From a virus, in IMG/VR virus record IMGVR_UViG_3300044998_000118, positions 1-37,148 of that record: a DNA stretch of 37,148 bases. One strand, given 5' to 3'. The notes beneath the pieces are model-generated. The model was not told the DNA's origin and did no database searches. It was given only the letters and a program-made list of their open reading frames with translations. Of the stretch, positions 13,618 to 20,137 are shown piece by piece. Within the stretch, counting starts at the first letter, position 1, and every line of letters starts with the position of its first letter. The position numbers were made by a program, and so were the translations under genes.

Positions 13618-15524
13618 CCGTGCAAATCCTTAATGGCGATTGCCGCGTCGTGCTGCCGACCCTGCCCGCGCAATCCGTGCACTGCATCGTGACCAGCCCG
13701 CCCTATTTTGGCCTGCGCGATTATGGCGTCGATGGGCAGATTGGGCTTGAGCAGACGCCGGATGCCTTCGTTGCCGAACTGGTAGCGGTGTTTCGGGAGG
13801 CGCGGCGCGTGTTGCGGGATGACGGGACGCTGTGGCTTAATCTGGGGGATAGCTACGCGAGCAAGTTTGCCGGTGAGCGACGGAACGCCATGGGCGCTGG
13901 ATCGCCGGACCCCAGCGTGCGCCGCGCCAATCGTCTATTTGGCCTGAAAGAGAAAGACCTTATCGGCATCCCTTGGCGCGTTGCATTTGCGCTGCAAGCA
14001 GATGGCTGGTATCTCCGGCAGGATATTATCTGGTGCCTATCCGGTGGCGCTTCCGTCTACGCCCGCACGCAGAAGGGCGACATGCCGATGATGGTCAAGG
14101 ATCTGGTTCGGCTACGGCCCGAGACCGTGAAGCTGTGGAACGGCGAGAAGTGGACGCAAGTTCTCGGCTGGTCGAGGTCGAAACGCCCACGCGACGGCGC
14201 GCTAGAGATCGAACTGCGCAGCGGCGAGCGCATTGGTTGCACACCGGGGCATCAATGGCCGACCGAGCGCGGCGTGGTGCGTGCTGACGATCTGCGCATC
14301 GGAGACGTGATTGCTACAACGCGCCTGCCGCAGCCCGACGCTCCGAGAGACCCCGCCGCGCTTGGCAATGACGTGGCGTGGTTGTGCGGCCTCTACCTCG
14401 CTGAAGGTTCGATCAATGGCAACACAATACAGCTCGCCGGCCATGCTGACGAGACGGCCAATCGCCTTTCTCGGATTGAGGGCGTGGCGGCATCGTTTGA
14501 CGCTCCAGTAGGCGTCCACACCGATGGCAACAACGCGACGATTCGGATTGAAGGCGCGCTGATCGCTTCCGTCATCCGGGCCTACATCCACGGCGTCAGC
14601 GCCCACGACAAGGGCATCAAGGTTCGCGCATGGAATCGTGGGGATGATTGGTTGCGCAGCCTGTTCGAGGGCTACCTTGCGGGCGACGGCCACCATGACG
14701 CGAAGAACGACCGCTGGCGCTTGGGCTTCTGCCGCAATGATCGCCTTGCGCGTGACTTCCGAACCCTGGCGGCTAGGCTTGGCCTGTCGCTCCGACTCGC
14801 AGCTATGACCGCGACCGGCTTCGGCAAGGAATGGCCAGCCTATCGTGGCGACGTGCGCCTCACGCCAACGGAGCACCATAACGCGCGCCGCGACGGCGAG
14901 ATTGTCGCCATCCGGGCAAGCCGAGCGCGAGAGTTTTGGGACATCGGCGTCGAGGATGAGCCGCACCTGTTCGCGCTCGCGTCGGGCGTGCTCACGCACA
15001 ACTCCAAGCCGAATCCGATGCCGGAAAGCGTGCGCGACCGCTGCACCAAGGCGCATGAGTATCTGTTCCTGCTGTCGAAGCGGCCTCGATACTATTATGA
15101 CGCAGACGCGATTGCGGAGCCGGCAATCCACGCTGGACGAGTTGTGCTCGCCTCTGGCGATAAGGCAAAAAACGCCAATGCTGGATTTGGCAGCGACACA
15201 AAGGCGGGATTTACGAAGCACGACACTATTGTTGCCGAAACCCGCAACAAGCGCAGCGTCTGGACGGTCACAGCGAAGCCATTCAGCGGCGCGCATTTCG
15301 CCACCTTCCCGCCAGACCTGATCGAACCATGCATCAAGGCAGGATGTCCCATTGGCGGCACAGTCCTCGACCCCTTCGGCGGCGCTGGCACCACCGGGCT
15401 TGTCGCCGACCGGCTGCAACGGAACGCAGTCTTGATCGAACTGAACTCAGCCTATGCGGCTATGGCGGCAGAGAGACTTGGGCCAACAGAAAACAAGATG
15501 GAAATCCGAGAGGATATGTTCTGA
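13614..15524 (+). CDS. Beta-class DNA methyltransferase interrupted by an intein
   Basis: The precursor is 636 aa and the spliced form about 313 aa. Catalytic motif IV is SPPYFGLRDY, near the N-terminus. The AdoMet-binding motif I is near the C-terminus (LDPFGGAGTTGLVADRL), so the order is that of beta-class N4-cytosine/N6-adenine enzymes. The phrase KPNPMPESVRDRCTKAHEYLFLLSK is typical of the family. The ATG at 13614 overlaps the polymerase stop. The likely role is protecting phage DNA against host restriction. The C-terminal EIREDMF and the stop are part of a 50-nt sequence repeated after the Dam-type gene. Confidence 0.92.
   Translation: MTVQILNGDCRVVLPTLPAQSVHCIVTSPPYFGLRDYGVDGQIGLEQTPDAFVAELVAVFREARRVLRDDGTLWLNLGDSYASKFAGERRNAMGAGSPDPSVRRANRLFGLKEKDLIGIPWRVAFALQADGWYLRQDIIWCLSGGASVYARTQKGDMPMMVKDLVRLRPETVKLWNGEKWTQVLGWSRSKRPRDGALEIELRSGERIGCTPGHQWPTERGVVRADDLRIGDVIATTRLPQPDAPRDPAALGNDVAWLCGLYLAEGSINGNTIQLAGHADETANRLSRIEGVAASFDAPVGVHTDGNNATIRIEGALIASVIRAYIHGVSAHDKGIKVRAWNRGDDWLRSLFEGYLAGDGHHDAKNDRWRLGFCRNDRLARDFRTLAARLGLSLRLAAMTATGFGKEWPAYRGDVRLTPTEHHNARRDGEIVAIRASRAREFWDIGVEDEPHLFALASGVLTHNSKPNPMPESVRDRCTKAHEYLFLLSKRPRYYYDADAIAEPAIHAGRVVLASGDKAKNANAGFGSDTKAGFTKHDTIVAETRNKRSVWTVTAKPFSGAHFATFPPDLIEPCIKAGCPIGGTVLDPFGGAGTTGLVADRLQRNAVLIELNSAYAAMAAERLGPTENKMEIREDMF
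14034..15002 (+). mobile_element. Methyltransferase intein with LAGLIDADG endonuclease (323 aa)
   Basis: Inserted between IIW and SKPNPMPES at residues 141-463. It starts with Cys (CLSGGASVYAR) and ends VLTHN before Ser. Block B is the GCTPGHQW stretch, LAGLIDADG motifs are WLCGLYLAEGSI (block C) and LFEGYLAGDGHH (block E), and block F is REFWDIGVEDEPHLFAL. All splice residues are present, so it is a standard class 1 intein. Its GC content matches its surroundings, unlike the helicase intein, suggesting longer residence or a donor of similar composition. Confidence 0.92.
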
Positions 15525-15550
15525 TGATCCTCGGTATCGACCCCGGCATT
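15501..15550 (+). repeat. 50-nt repeat spanning methyltransferase stop and ruvC start (copy 1)
   Basis: This segment encodes the end EIREDMF, the stop and MILGIDPGI of the resolvase. It recurs at 16549-16598 with 47 of 50 bases identical. At the second site the downstream resolvase is missing after nine codons. Confidence 0.95.
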
Positions 15551-15970
15551 AACGGTGCTCTTGCCATCCTGGACGGCCAGCATCCGGTCATCCTCGATGT
15601 GCCCAAGATCGGCAAGGAACCGGACTACTCGGAGTGGGCAAAGGCGTGGTCCTGTTACCTCCCCTTTGCCGAGCACATCTGGATTGAGAAGGTGAGTGCG
15701 ATGCCCGGCCAAGGCGTCACCAGCATGTTCAGTTTCGGGGAGCGATATGGCTTCGTGATTGGCCTCGTGGCGGCCAGTGGGGCGCCCTACAGCTTCGTTC
15801 GACCCCAGGAGTGGCGGAAGACCGCCGGGATCGTGAACGGTGCTGCAAAGGGGGCCAGTCGGCTTCGAGCCAAGCAACTGTGGCCTGGGAGTCCTTTGTT
15901 CGACCGCGCGAAAGACGATGGACGGGCCGAGGCGGCATTGATAGCCTATCACGGGAGCCAGCGGAAATGA
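15524..15970 (+). CDS. RuvC-like Holliday junction resolvase (148 aa)
   Basis: Starts at the ATG sharing its A with the methyltransferase TGA. The RNase H-fold signature is ILGIDPGINGALAILD (first catalytic Asp), IWIEKVSAMPGQGVTSMFSFGERYG (Glu and the helix typical of phage RuvC), and KDDGRAEAALIAYHG (C-terminal Asp). The small size matches phage resolvases. It would resolve branched DNA produced by replication and recombination before packaging. It overlaps the next gene by ATGA (15967-15970). Confidence 0.9.
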   Translation: MILGIDPGINGALAILDGQHPVILDVPKIGKEPDYSEWAKAWSCYLPFAEHIWIEKVSAMPGQGVTSMFSFGERYGFVIGLVAASGAPYSFVRPQEWRKTAGIVNGAAKGASRLRAKQLWPGSPLFDRAKDDGRAEAALIAYHGSQRK

Positions 15971-16572
15971 CCATCGAAGCCACCTACGACAAAGAATACA
16001 CAAGGTTGCACATGGAGCACGATCCTAGAGAACATGTTCTGTTGGAGCAACCTAAAGGCTTTACGCATCACAGTATCGACAACCGGACCGTCGAATGGTG
16101 GACGCCTAAATGGATATTCGACGCTCTTGGCTTGTCGTTTGATCTAGACCCTTGCTCGCCTTCTGGCGGCGTCCCGTGGCTGCCTGCTGCGAAGCACTAC
16201 AGTTTGCCCCAAGACGGCTTAACGCTGCCTTGGCATGGCAACGTGTGGCTCAACCCTCCCTACGGGAAGCATACCGGAGATTGGCTCGCCAAGATGCACC
16301 AGCATCGGAACGGGGTGGCTCTCGTCTTTGCGCGCACGGATTGCCGCTGGTTTCACGAGTATGTCGTGCCCGCCGACCGAATCCTGTTTCTGCGCGGTCG
16401 GATTCGTTTTGTGGACGGCATGGCCGTCACGAAAGGCACCGGCGCTGGTGCCGGTTCCTTGCTGACTGCATGGGGCAACGAGCAGTGCGCCGCTCTCGAC
16501 CGGATGGCCCATGACGGGCACGGTTGGGCTGTTTCAGGCCGGGCGACCGAGATCCGAGAGGACATGTTCTGA
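15967..16572 (+). CDS. Phage Dam-type N6-adenine methyltransferase (201 aa)
   Basis: Begins at the ATG overlapping the resolvase stop. The phage Dam family pattern is clear: VEWWTPKWIFDALG, FDLDPCSP (AdoMet-binding region) and GNVWLNPPYGKHTGDWLAK with the catalytic NPPY. VALVFARTDCRWFHEYV and ILFLRGRIRF follow. The last codons, EIREDMF, are the same as those of the beta-class methyltransferase and lie in the 50-nt repeat, so this end was exchanged or duplicated. Expected function is adenine methylation for anti-restriction or regulation. Confidence 0.9.
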   Translation: MTIEATYDKEYTRLHMEHDPREHVLLEQPKGFTHHSIDNRTVEWWTPKWIFDALGLSFDLDPCSPSGGVPWLPAAKHYSLPQDGLTLPWHGNVWLNPPYGKHTGDWLAKMHQHRNGVALVFARTDCRWFHEYVVPADRILFLRGRIRFVDGMAVTKGTGAGAGSLLTAWGNEQCAALDRMAHDGHGWAVSGRATEIREDMF

Positions 16573-16644
16573 TGATTCTCGGTATCGACCCCGGCATTCT
16601 TCATCCGGGCTTATCTTGAAGCCGAGGTGGAGCGCCTGAAATGA
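16549..16644 (+). pseudogene. Fossil junction: ruvC start fused to a dcm tail
   Basis: After the Dam-type stop, the first nine codons of the resolvase (MILGIDPGI) are repeated from 16572. They then run straight into a sequence encoding [14 protein letters not shown] and a stop (frame starting 16600, TGA 16642-16644). That matches the C-terminus of the downstream cytosine methyltransferase ([15 protein letters not shown]). The first part is 47/50 identical to 15501-15550. A tandem array of resolvase and a second cytosine methyltransferase probably collapsed here by deletion. Confidence 0.85.
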
Positions 16645-17672
16645 CCGCCTATTATAATGAGACAGACCCCTACGCTGCCCAGTGGTTGCGAAATTTGATC
16701 GCCGCCGGGCATATAGCGCCGGGCGAGGTGGACGAGAGGAGCATCGAAGATGTCGCGCCAGATGACCTTGCCGGGTATGACCAGTGCCATTTCTTCGCCG
16801 GAATCGGAGTATGGTGCCTCGCCCTGCGGCAAGCCGGATGGCCAGACAACCGCCCGATATGGACCGGCTCCTGCCCATGCCAGCCTTTCAGCGCGGCAGG
16901 CAAAGGCGGCGGGTTTGATGACGAGCGGCACTTATGGCCCGCGTTTTTCTGGCTCATCGAGCAGTGCCGCCCTTCAGTCGTCGCTGGAGAGCAGGTTGCG
17001 GGAAAGGACGGCGCAGCTTGGCTCGACCTTGTATCGGCTGACATGGAAGGAGCAGGTTACGCCTTCGGGGCGGTCGTTTCCCCTGCTGCGGGCTACGGCG
17101 CCCCGCACATCCGCCACCGGACGTATTGGCTGGCCGACGCCGACGACACGAGACCACAAGGATGGGGCGGAGTGTCCGAATGTGCCGCTGAACAGCCTGC
17201 TGGGGCGGGAGGTGTGGTTGGCGGGTTGGAACACGGCACGAGCGACGGACGGCTCGAACGGGGGCCCCAACCAGGCGGGCGGGGCTTTGGCGGCGGATGC
17301 GGCATTATCGGGCTGGCCAACGCCGAGTGCTGCGGAGTTCGGCCATGCCGACCGGGAGGCGTTGCTGGAACGCAGGAGACGCTGCAAAAACAACCGGAAG
17401 AACGGCAACGGCTTTGGGTTGACTCTGGCGCAAGCCATGACGGTCTACGAACCAGGCCCGGCCCGACTAACGGCGTCTGGCGAGATGCTGACTGGCTCGG
17501 ATGCCGAGATGGAAAGTGGAGGCCAGTTAAACCCGGCGCATTCCCGTTGGCTCATGGGGCTGCCGCAAGAGTGGGACGACTGCGCGCCTACGGAAACGCC
17601 CTCGTCGCGCCGCAAGCCGAAGCCTTCATCCGGGCCTATCTTGAGGCCCGAGTTGACGAATCAATCTTTTGA
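16641..17672 (+). CDS. C5-cytosine DNA methyltransferase (343 aa)
   Basis: Motif I is [17 protein letters not shown], motif [17 protein letters not shown] with the catalytic Cys, motif [11 protein letters not shown] (Gln in place of the usual Asn of ENV), motif [18 protein letters not shown], and motif [18 protein letters not shown]. The target-recognition region, about 170-290, is Gly/Arg-rich and low in information, because the same DNA encodes a second protein in another frame. The start ATG overlaps the stop of a fossil tail of a related gene. It probably modifies phage DNA against restriction. Confidence 0.92.
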   Translation: MTAYYNETDPYAAQWLRNLIAAGHIAPGEVDERSIEDVAPDDLAGYDQCHFFAGIGVWCLALRQAGWPDNRPIWTGSCPCQPFSAAGKGGGFDDERHLWPAFFWLIEQCRPSVVAGEQVAGKDGAAWLDLVSADMEGAGYAFGAVVSPAAGYGAPHIRHRTYWLADADDTRPQGWGGVSECAAEQPAGAGGVVGGLEHGTSDGRLERGPQPGGRGFGGGCGIIGLANAECCGVRPCRPGGVAGTQETLQKQPEERQRLWVDSGASHDGLRTRPGPTNGVWRDADWLGCRDGKWRPVKPGAFPLAHGAAARVGRLRAYGNALVAPQAEAFIRAYLEARVDESIF

Positions 17673-17688
17673 TCCGAACATGTTCTGA
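16750..17688 (+). CDS. Conserved-looking protein encoded in another frame across dcm (312 aa)
   Basis: This frame lies almost entirely inside the cytosine methyltransferase gene and ends 16 nt beyond it. It has its own ribosome binding site (AGAGGAG at 16735-16741, 8 nt from the ATG). The protein begins [20 protein letters not shown] and includes [48 protein letters not shown] and [20 protein letters not shown] recognise these phrases as recurring in phage proteins, so the frame is not a random shadow. Function is unknown; co-encoding suggests a role linked to the methyltransferase. Confidence 0.75.
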   Translation: MSRQMTLPGMTSAISSPESEYGASPCGKPDGQTTARYGPAPAHASLSARQAKAAGLMTSGTYGPRFSGSSSSAALQSSLESRLRERTAQLGSTLYRLTWKEQVTPSGRSFPLLRATAPRTSATGRIGWPTPTTRDHKDGAECPNVPLNSLLGREVWLAGWNTARATDGSNGGPNQAGGALAADAALSGWPTPSAAEFGHADREALLERRRRCKNNRKNGNGFGLTLAQAMTVYEPGPARLTASGEMLTGSDAEMESGGQLNPAHSRWLMGLPQEWDDCAPTETPSSRRKPKPSSGPILRPELTNQSFDPNMF

Positions 17689-17702
17689 GAAAGGGGTAGA
17701 TA

Positions 17703-18122
17703 ATGGCACTGACACCAGCACAACTCGCGCTTTGCTCTCTGATCTTTGGAGCGGGCATCGCTACGCAACCTGTTGCCGAGAAGGTCAAGAGCCGTGCGGT
17801 CGCGCAGAAGGTTGCGCCGAAAGCGAAACCCGCGTCTGCATCTCGTGCAGCTTCCAAGCCTCAAAGCACCAGCATCATGGACTGCCCGACGCTGGTGCTC
17901 TATCCGGTGATGCCAAACCTGGCCCCAATCCCGCCGCTCGACAAGCCGCAGGTCGTCGATCTGAAAACCGGAAAAGATGTTACGCCACCGTCTGGCGGTA
18001 GCCTTGTATGGATCTGGCGGCCACCTGCTCCTGCCGTGCCCGAACCAGCGGTATGGGGCATGATGGTCTCAGGCTTCGGCTTCATCGGCCTCGCTCTCCG
18101 TCGCCGTAAGGCGGCGGCATGA
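17703..18122 (+). CDS. PEP-CTERM sorting-signal protein (139 aa)
   Basis: The last 28 residues (from Val112) form a canonical tripartite PEP-CTERM signal: VPEPAVWGMM, a hydrophobic SGFGFIGLAL stretch and an RRRK tail. This is the variant common in Sphingomonadales. The N-terminus (ALTPAQLALCSLIFGAGIA) is hydrophobic, although without the usual basic start of a signal peptide. The middle is rich in Ala, Lys and Pro (VKSRAVAQKVAPKAKPASAS) and then PMPNLAPIPPLDKP. PEP-CTERM proteins are processed by exosortase at the inner membrane and exported. A phage-encoded example may modify the host envelope or be a captured host gene. No other domain is recognised. Confidence 0.8.
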   Translation: MALTPAQLALCSLIFGAGIATQPVAEKVKSRAVAQKVAPKAKPASASRAASKPQSTSIMDCPTLVLYPVMPNLAPIPPLDKPQVVDLKTGKDVTPPSGGSLVWIWRPPAPAVPEPAVWGMMVSGFGFIGLALRRRKAAA

Positions 18123-18167
18123 GCGCCTGGTGCCCATCGGGCGATATCTTGCTGAAAGGAACGGACA

Positions 18168-18275
18168 ATGAACTTGATGCGCCAAGGTCGCCGCCGTGGC
18201 GGTGATCGTCTTTCTGTTTTTGCCCGCGCTGAAATGGCTGTTTTTGTGAGCGCCAGTTGGAAGGATAGAACATGA
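18168..18275 (+). CDS. Short gene, probably frameshifted small membrane protein (35 aa)
   Basis: The ATG at 18168 carries the recurring GAAAGGAACGGACA block, so it was once a translated start. In the ATG frame the product is a basic 35-mer (MNLMRQGRRRGGDRLSVFAR...). One base out of frame, the same DNA from 18182 encodes KVAAVAVIVFLFLPALKW and LFL before a stop, an excellent transmembrane helix. A single-base change after MNLMRQ would have broken a small membrane protein. The stop overlaps the next ATG (ATGA at 18272-18275), so it now may serve only as a coupling ORF. Confidence 0.45.
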   Translation: MNLMRQGRRRGGDRLSVFARAEMAVFVSASWKDRT

Positions 18276-18913
18276 CAATTTACAAAGGCCCAGTCGAGGA
18301 CGATCTCACCGTCGAACAGGGTGACGATGCTACATGCGTCACCAGCGTCGGAGGCGGGCTCGACATCTACGCCGAGGGTGCGCAACTGCCGGCACTGACC
18401 AGCGTCGGTAGCTCGCTCTACATCAACGCCGAGGGTGCGCATCTGCCGGCACTGACCAGCGTCGGTAGCTCGCTCTACATCGACGCCGAGGGTGCGCATC
18501 TGCCGGCACTGACCAGCGTCGGAGGCGGGCTTGAAATCCGCGCCGGCAAACATCTCCACGCACCGCAGCTTAGCAAGGTCGCGGGCTATCCCATCGCCAC
18601 GCCAGAAGCCGCTTCCGCTCTACTGCTGGAGGTCGCCAAGGCCGCATTGGCCGCGCCATATGCGCTCACCATGTCGAGTTGGCACTGCGGCACCTCCCAC
18701 TGCATAGCTGGCTGGGCGGTGCATCTGGCGCCGGGCGGATATGAACTTGAAGCCGAAATGAAAGAAGCACTTGGCTCCGATAAGACGCTCGCGGCCGGCA
18801 ACATCCTGTTGGGTGTCGAGGCCAGTTCACTTTTCTTCCTCGACGACGAAGCAGCCCGGTCGGCATTGCGTCGCGTGTTGGACGGAAAGCCCGCGCTGGA
18901 GATGGGCCAATGA
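18272..18913 (+). CDS. Repeat protein with LRR-like 19-residue units (213 aa)
   Basis: After a short N-terminus (MTIYKGPVEDDLTVEQGDD), residues about 24-92 are four units of the type TSVGSSLYIxAEGAHLPAL. They form a short solenoid like bacterial leucine-rich or receptor-L repeats. The C-terminal 120 residues form a separate domain (SSWHCGTSHCIAGWAVHLAPGG and AGNILLGVEASSLFFLDD) that I have seen with such repeats in alphaproteobacterial phages but cannot assign a function. The His/Cys-rich WHCGTSHC stretch could bind metal. No signal peptide. The stop overlaps the next ATG. Confidence 0.8.
   Translation: MTIYKGPVEDDLTVEQGDDATCVTSVGGGLDIYAEGAQLPALTSVGSSLYINAEGAHLPALTSVGSSLYIDAEGAHLPALTSVGGGLEIRAGKHLHAPQLSKVAGYPIATPEAASALLLEVAKAALAAPYALTMSSWHCGTSHCIAGWAVHLAPGGYELEAEMKEALGSDKTLAAGNILLGVEASSLFFLDDEAARSALRRVLDGKPALEMGQ
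18341..18538 (+). repeat. 57-bp tandem repeats inside the LRR-like gene
   Basis: ACCAGCGTCGG recurs at 18341, 18398, 18455 and 18512, exactly 57 bp apart. The two central units are nearly identical at DNA level, so the number of units could change by slippage or recombination. Confidence 0.9.
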
Positions 18914-19140
18914 GCGCCTGGTTTTTCTCAAAGCGCCGATCGTCTCCGACGGCTTATGCTCGACGGCGCGCGGAGAACGCCAAGCAAGAGAAGTTTCGGG
19001 CGAGGCTTGATCGGTTCGCCGAACTTCTTAGCGAAGGTCGAGGTTTGCCGGAGATCGCAGGCATTATGGGCATTGGTCGGTCCACAAGCGAGGAGTATCT
19101 GCGGAGGATCCGGGTCGAACTCGGGCCGCAGGCCAAATAG
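18910..19140 (+). CDS. Small helix-turn-helix protein (76 aa)
   Basis: The product has a basic N-terminus (FFSKRRSSPTAYARRRAENAKQ) and a helix-turn-helix segment LLSEGRGLPEIAGIMGIGRST followed by SEEYLRRIRVEL. The pattern resembles small sigma-like or Xre/transposase-type HTH domains that recognise DNA, and it may be a late-gene regulator because it is the last gene before the switch to the late strand. The first codons (ATGAGCGCCTGG) are repeated at 18119, just after the PEP-CTERM gene, which suggests the genes between were inserted. Confidence 0.75.
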   Translation: MSAWFFSKRRSSPTAYARRRAENAKQEKFRARLDRFAELLSEGRGLPEIAGIMGIGRSTSEEYLRRIRVELGPQAK

Positions 19141-19177
19141 ACATAAGCCGCGATCTCGTGTATAGGGCCATCAACAA

Positions 19178-19232
19178 AACCCCCCAGGCGACCGGCATGA
19201 TGCCGGGCTCAATACCGGGGGGTTACTTTTTT
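19178..19232. terminator. Bidirectional terminator between converging gene blocks
   Basis: AACCCCCC (19178-19185) pairs with GGGGGGTT (19217-19224), enclosing a second perfect hairpin CCGGCAT-G-ATGCCGG (19192-19206). A T-run (CTTTTTT) follows on the plus strand, and AAAA precedes on the left, giving TTTTG on the minus strand. It sits exactly between the last rightward and the last leftward gene. Confidence 0.85.
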
Positions 19233-19491
19233 AGTAGGGTTTGGAGCACGCCCGCATAATGCCGTCCGCCTCGATGCCGTAGGCGCGCCATTCGAGCAGC
19301 CGTTCAAGTGCCCGCGCCAGCCGGGCCTTGTCGGTCTCGGGCATATCGCCAAGGCCGCCGGGTATCTCGGGCACCCGCTCGACACAGGCGACCGGCACCG
19401 GCACCTTGACTTCGATTGTCCGCACGATTGGCTCCGGCCGTGTCGTCGCGCAGCCGGCCAGCAGCAGCGCCGCGAAAAATGCCCATCTCAT
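19231..19491 (-). CDS. Rz1-like outer-membrane lipoprotein spanin (86 aa)
   Basis: Starts at the ATG overlapping the stop of the Rz-like gene (ATGA, 19488-19491). MRWAFFAALLLAGC is a lipoprotein signal with lipobox LAGC (lipidated Cys14). The mature part is Pro-rich at first (TRPEPIVRTIEVKVPVPVACVERVPEIP) and then helical. This is the o-spanin partner that links to the i-spanin across the periplasm and fuses the membranes at lysis. A longer start at 19506 is possible but would ignore the signal peptide. Confidence 0.82.
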   Translation of the reverse strand: MRWAFFAALLLAGCATTRPEPIVRTIEVKVPVPVACVERVPEIPGGLGDMPETDKARLARALERLLEWRAYGIEADGIMRACSKPY

Positions 19492-19910
19492 TTCAGAACC
19501 TCCCATGCTTCCACGATTACGGGGTCCATAGGGTCGCTCACAGCCCCGCCAGAACGCGAAACAGCCGCGAGCCTTCCCCGAATACCTTCCGTGGCTTTTC
19601 GCTCTCTGGCGGCCTCCTGACGGGCTCCCTCGGCGGCTCTGCGCGCTGCCTGCCCGGCCTCCTCGATCTCGGCGATTGCTGCATTCTGCCGGGCGACCGC
19701 ATCTTCCAGCGCCGCCGCATTGGCGCGCGCCTGGCGGAGGTCGCTCACCAGCGCCGCCACCTCTCCGTCGCGCGATGCATAGCCCGCCCGGAATCCGGCC
19801 GATCTGACCTGCGTGTAGCCGACCACGAGCAGCAGCGCGACACCTATCCCGAGCCAGATGCGCGGATCGACGCGCCGGACCAGCGCCCAGATTTTCGCGA
19901 AAAATATCAT
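19488..19910 (-). CDS. Rz-like inner-membrane spanin (140 aa)
   Basis: The start is the ATG at 19910 preceded by GGAGCAGGAAG; the frame is open further upstream but that part only shadows the holin gene. Residues 17-33 (IWLGIGVALLLVVGYTQ) form one membrane anchor. A long charged coiled coil follows (EVAALVSDLRQARANAAALE through EAGQAARRAAEGARQEAARERK), the classic periplasmic rod of i-spanins. It overlaps the holin stop by ATGA and the o-spanin start by ATGA, which couples the three lysis genes tightly. Confidence 0.8.
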   Translation of the reverse strand: MIFFAKIWALVRRVDPRIWLGIGVALLLVVGYTQVRSAGFRAGYASRDGEVAALVSDLRQARANAAALEDAVARQNAAIAEIEEAGQAARRAAEGARQEAARERKATEGIRGRLAAVSRSGGAVSDPMDPVIVEAWEVLK

Positions 19911-20137
19911 TCTTCCTGCTCCTCGATCTGCCGCAGCGCCAGCGCCCGGCCGCCGCTGCTGCTGCCGAATTCGTAGCCGATGACGCTGCCGCCCCAGCCG
20001 ATCACCGCGCCCAGGATGCCCCAGACCTCCGCCGGGATCGTGCTTTTGTCGAGCGGCAGGAATAGCAGCCCGGCAATGATGAAAAGCCCGCCGACCACGA
20101 CAATGAGGCCGATGATGCGCCGAAAGTTCCATTTCAT
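19907..20137 (-). CDS. Holin-like protein, two membrane segments (76 aa)
   Basis: Translation starts at the ATG overlapping the endolysin stop (ATGA, 20134-20137). The 76 residues have a basic N-terminus (MKWNFRR), membrane segment 1 (IIGLIVVVGGLFIIAGLLFL, 8-27), a short polar turn (PLDKSTIPAE), membrane segment 2 (VWGILGAVIGWGGSVIGYEF) and an acidic tail ending EEQEE. Size, topology and location between endolysin and spanins are those of a holin or pinholin. Sequence alone cannot exclude an unrelated small membrane protein. Confidence 0.7.
   Translation of the reverse strand: MKWNFRRIIGLIVVVGGLFIIAGLLFLPLDKSTIPAEVWGILGAVIGWGGSVIGYEFGSSSGGRALALRQIEEQEE

Noticed and set aside
15967-16572. Longer start for the Dam-type gene at 15811
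   Set aside because: It would overlap the resolvase gene by 160 nt with non-homologous sequence; the ATG at 15967 overlaps the resolvase stop and begins just before the family homology.
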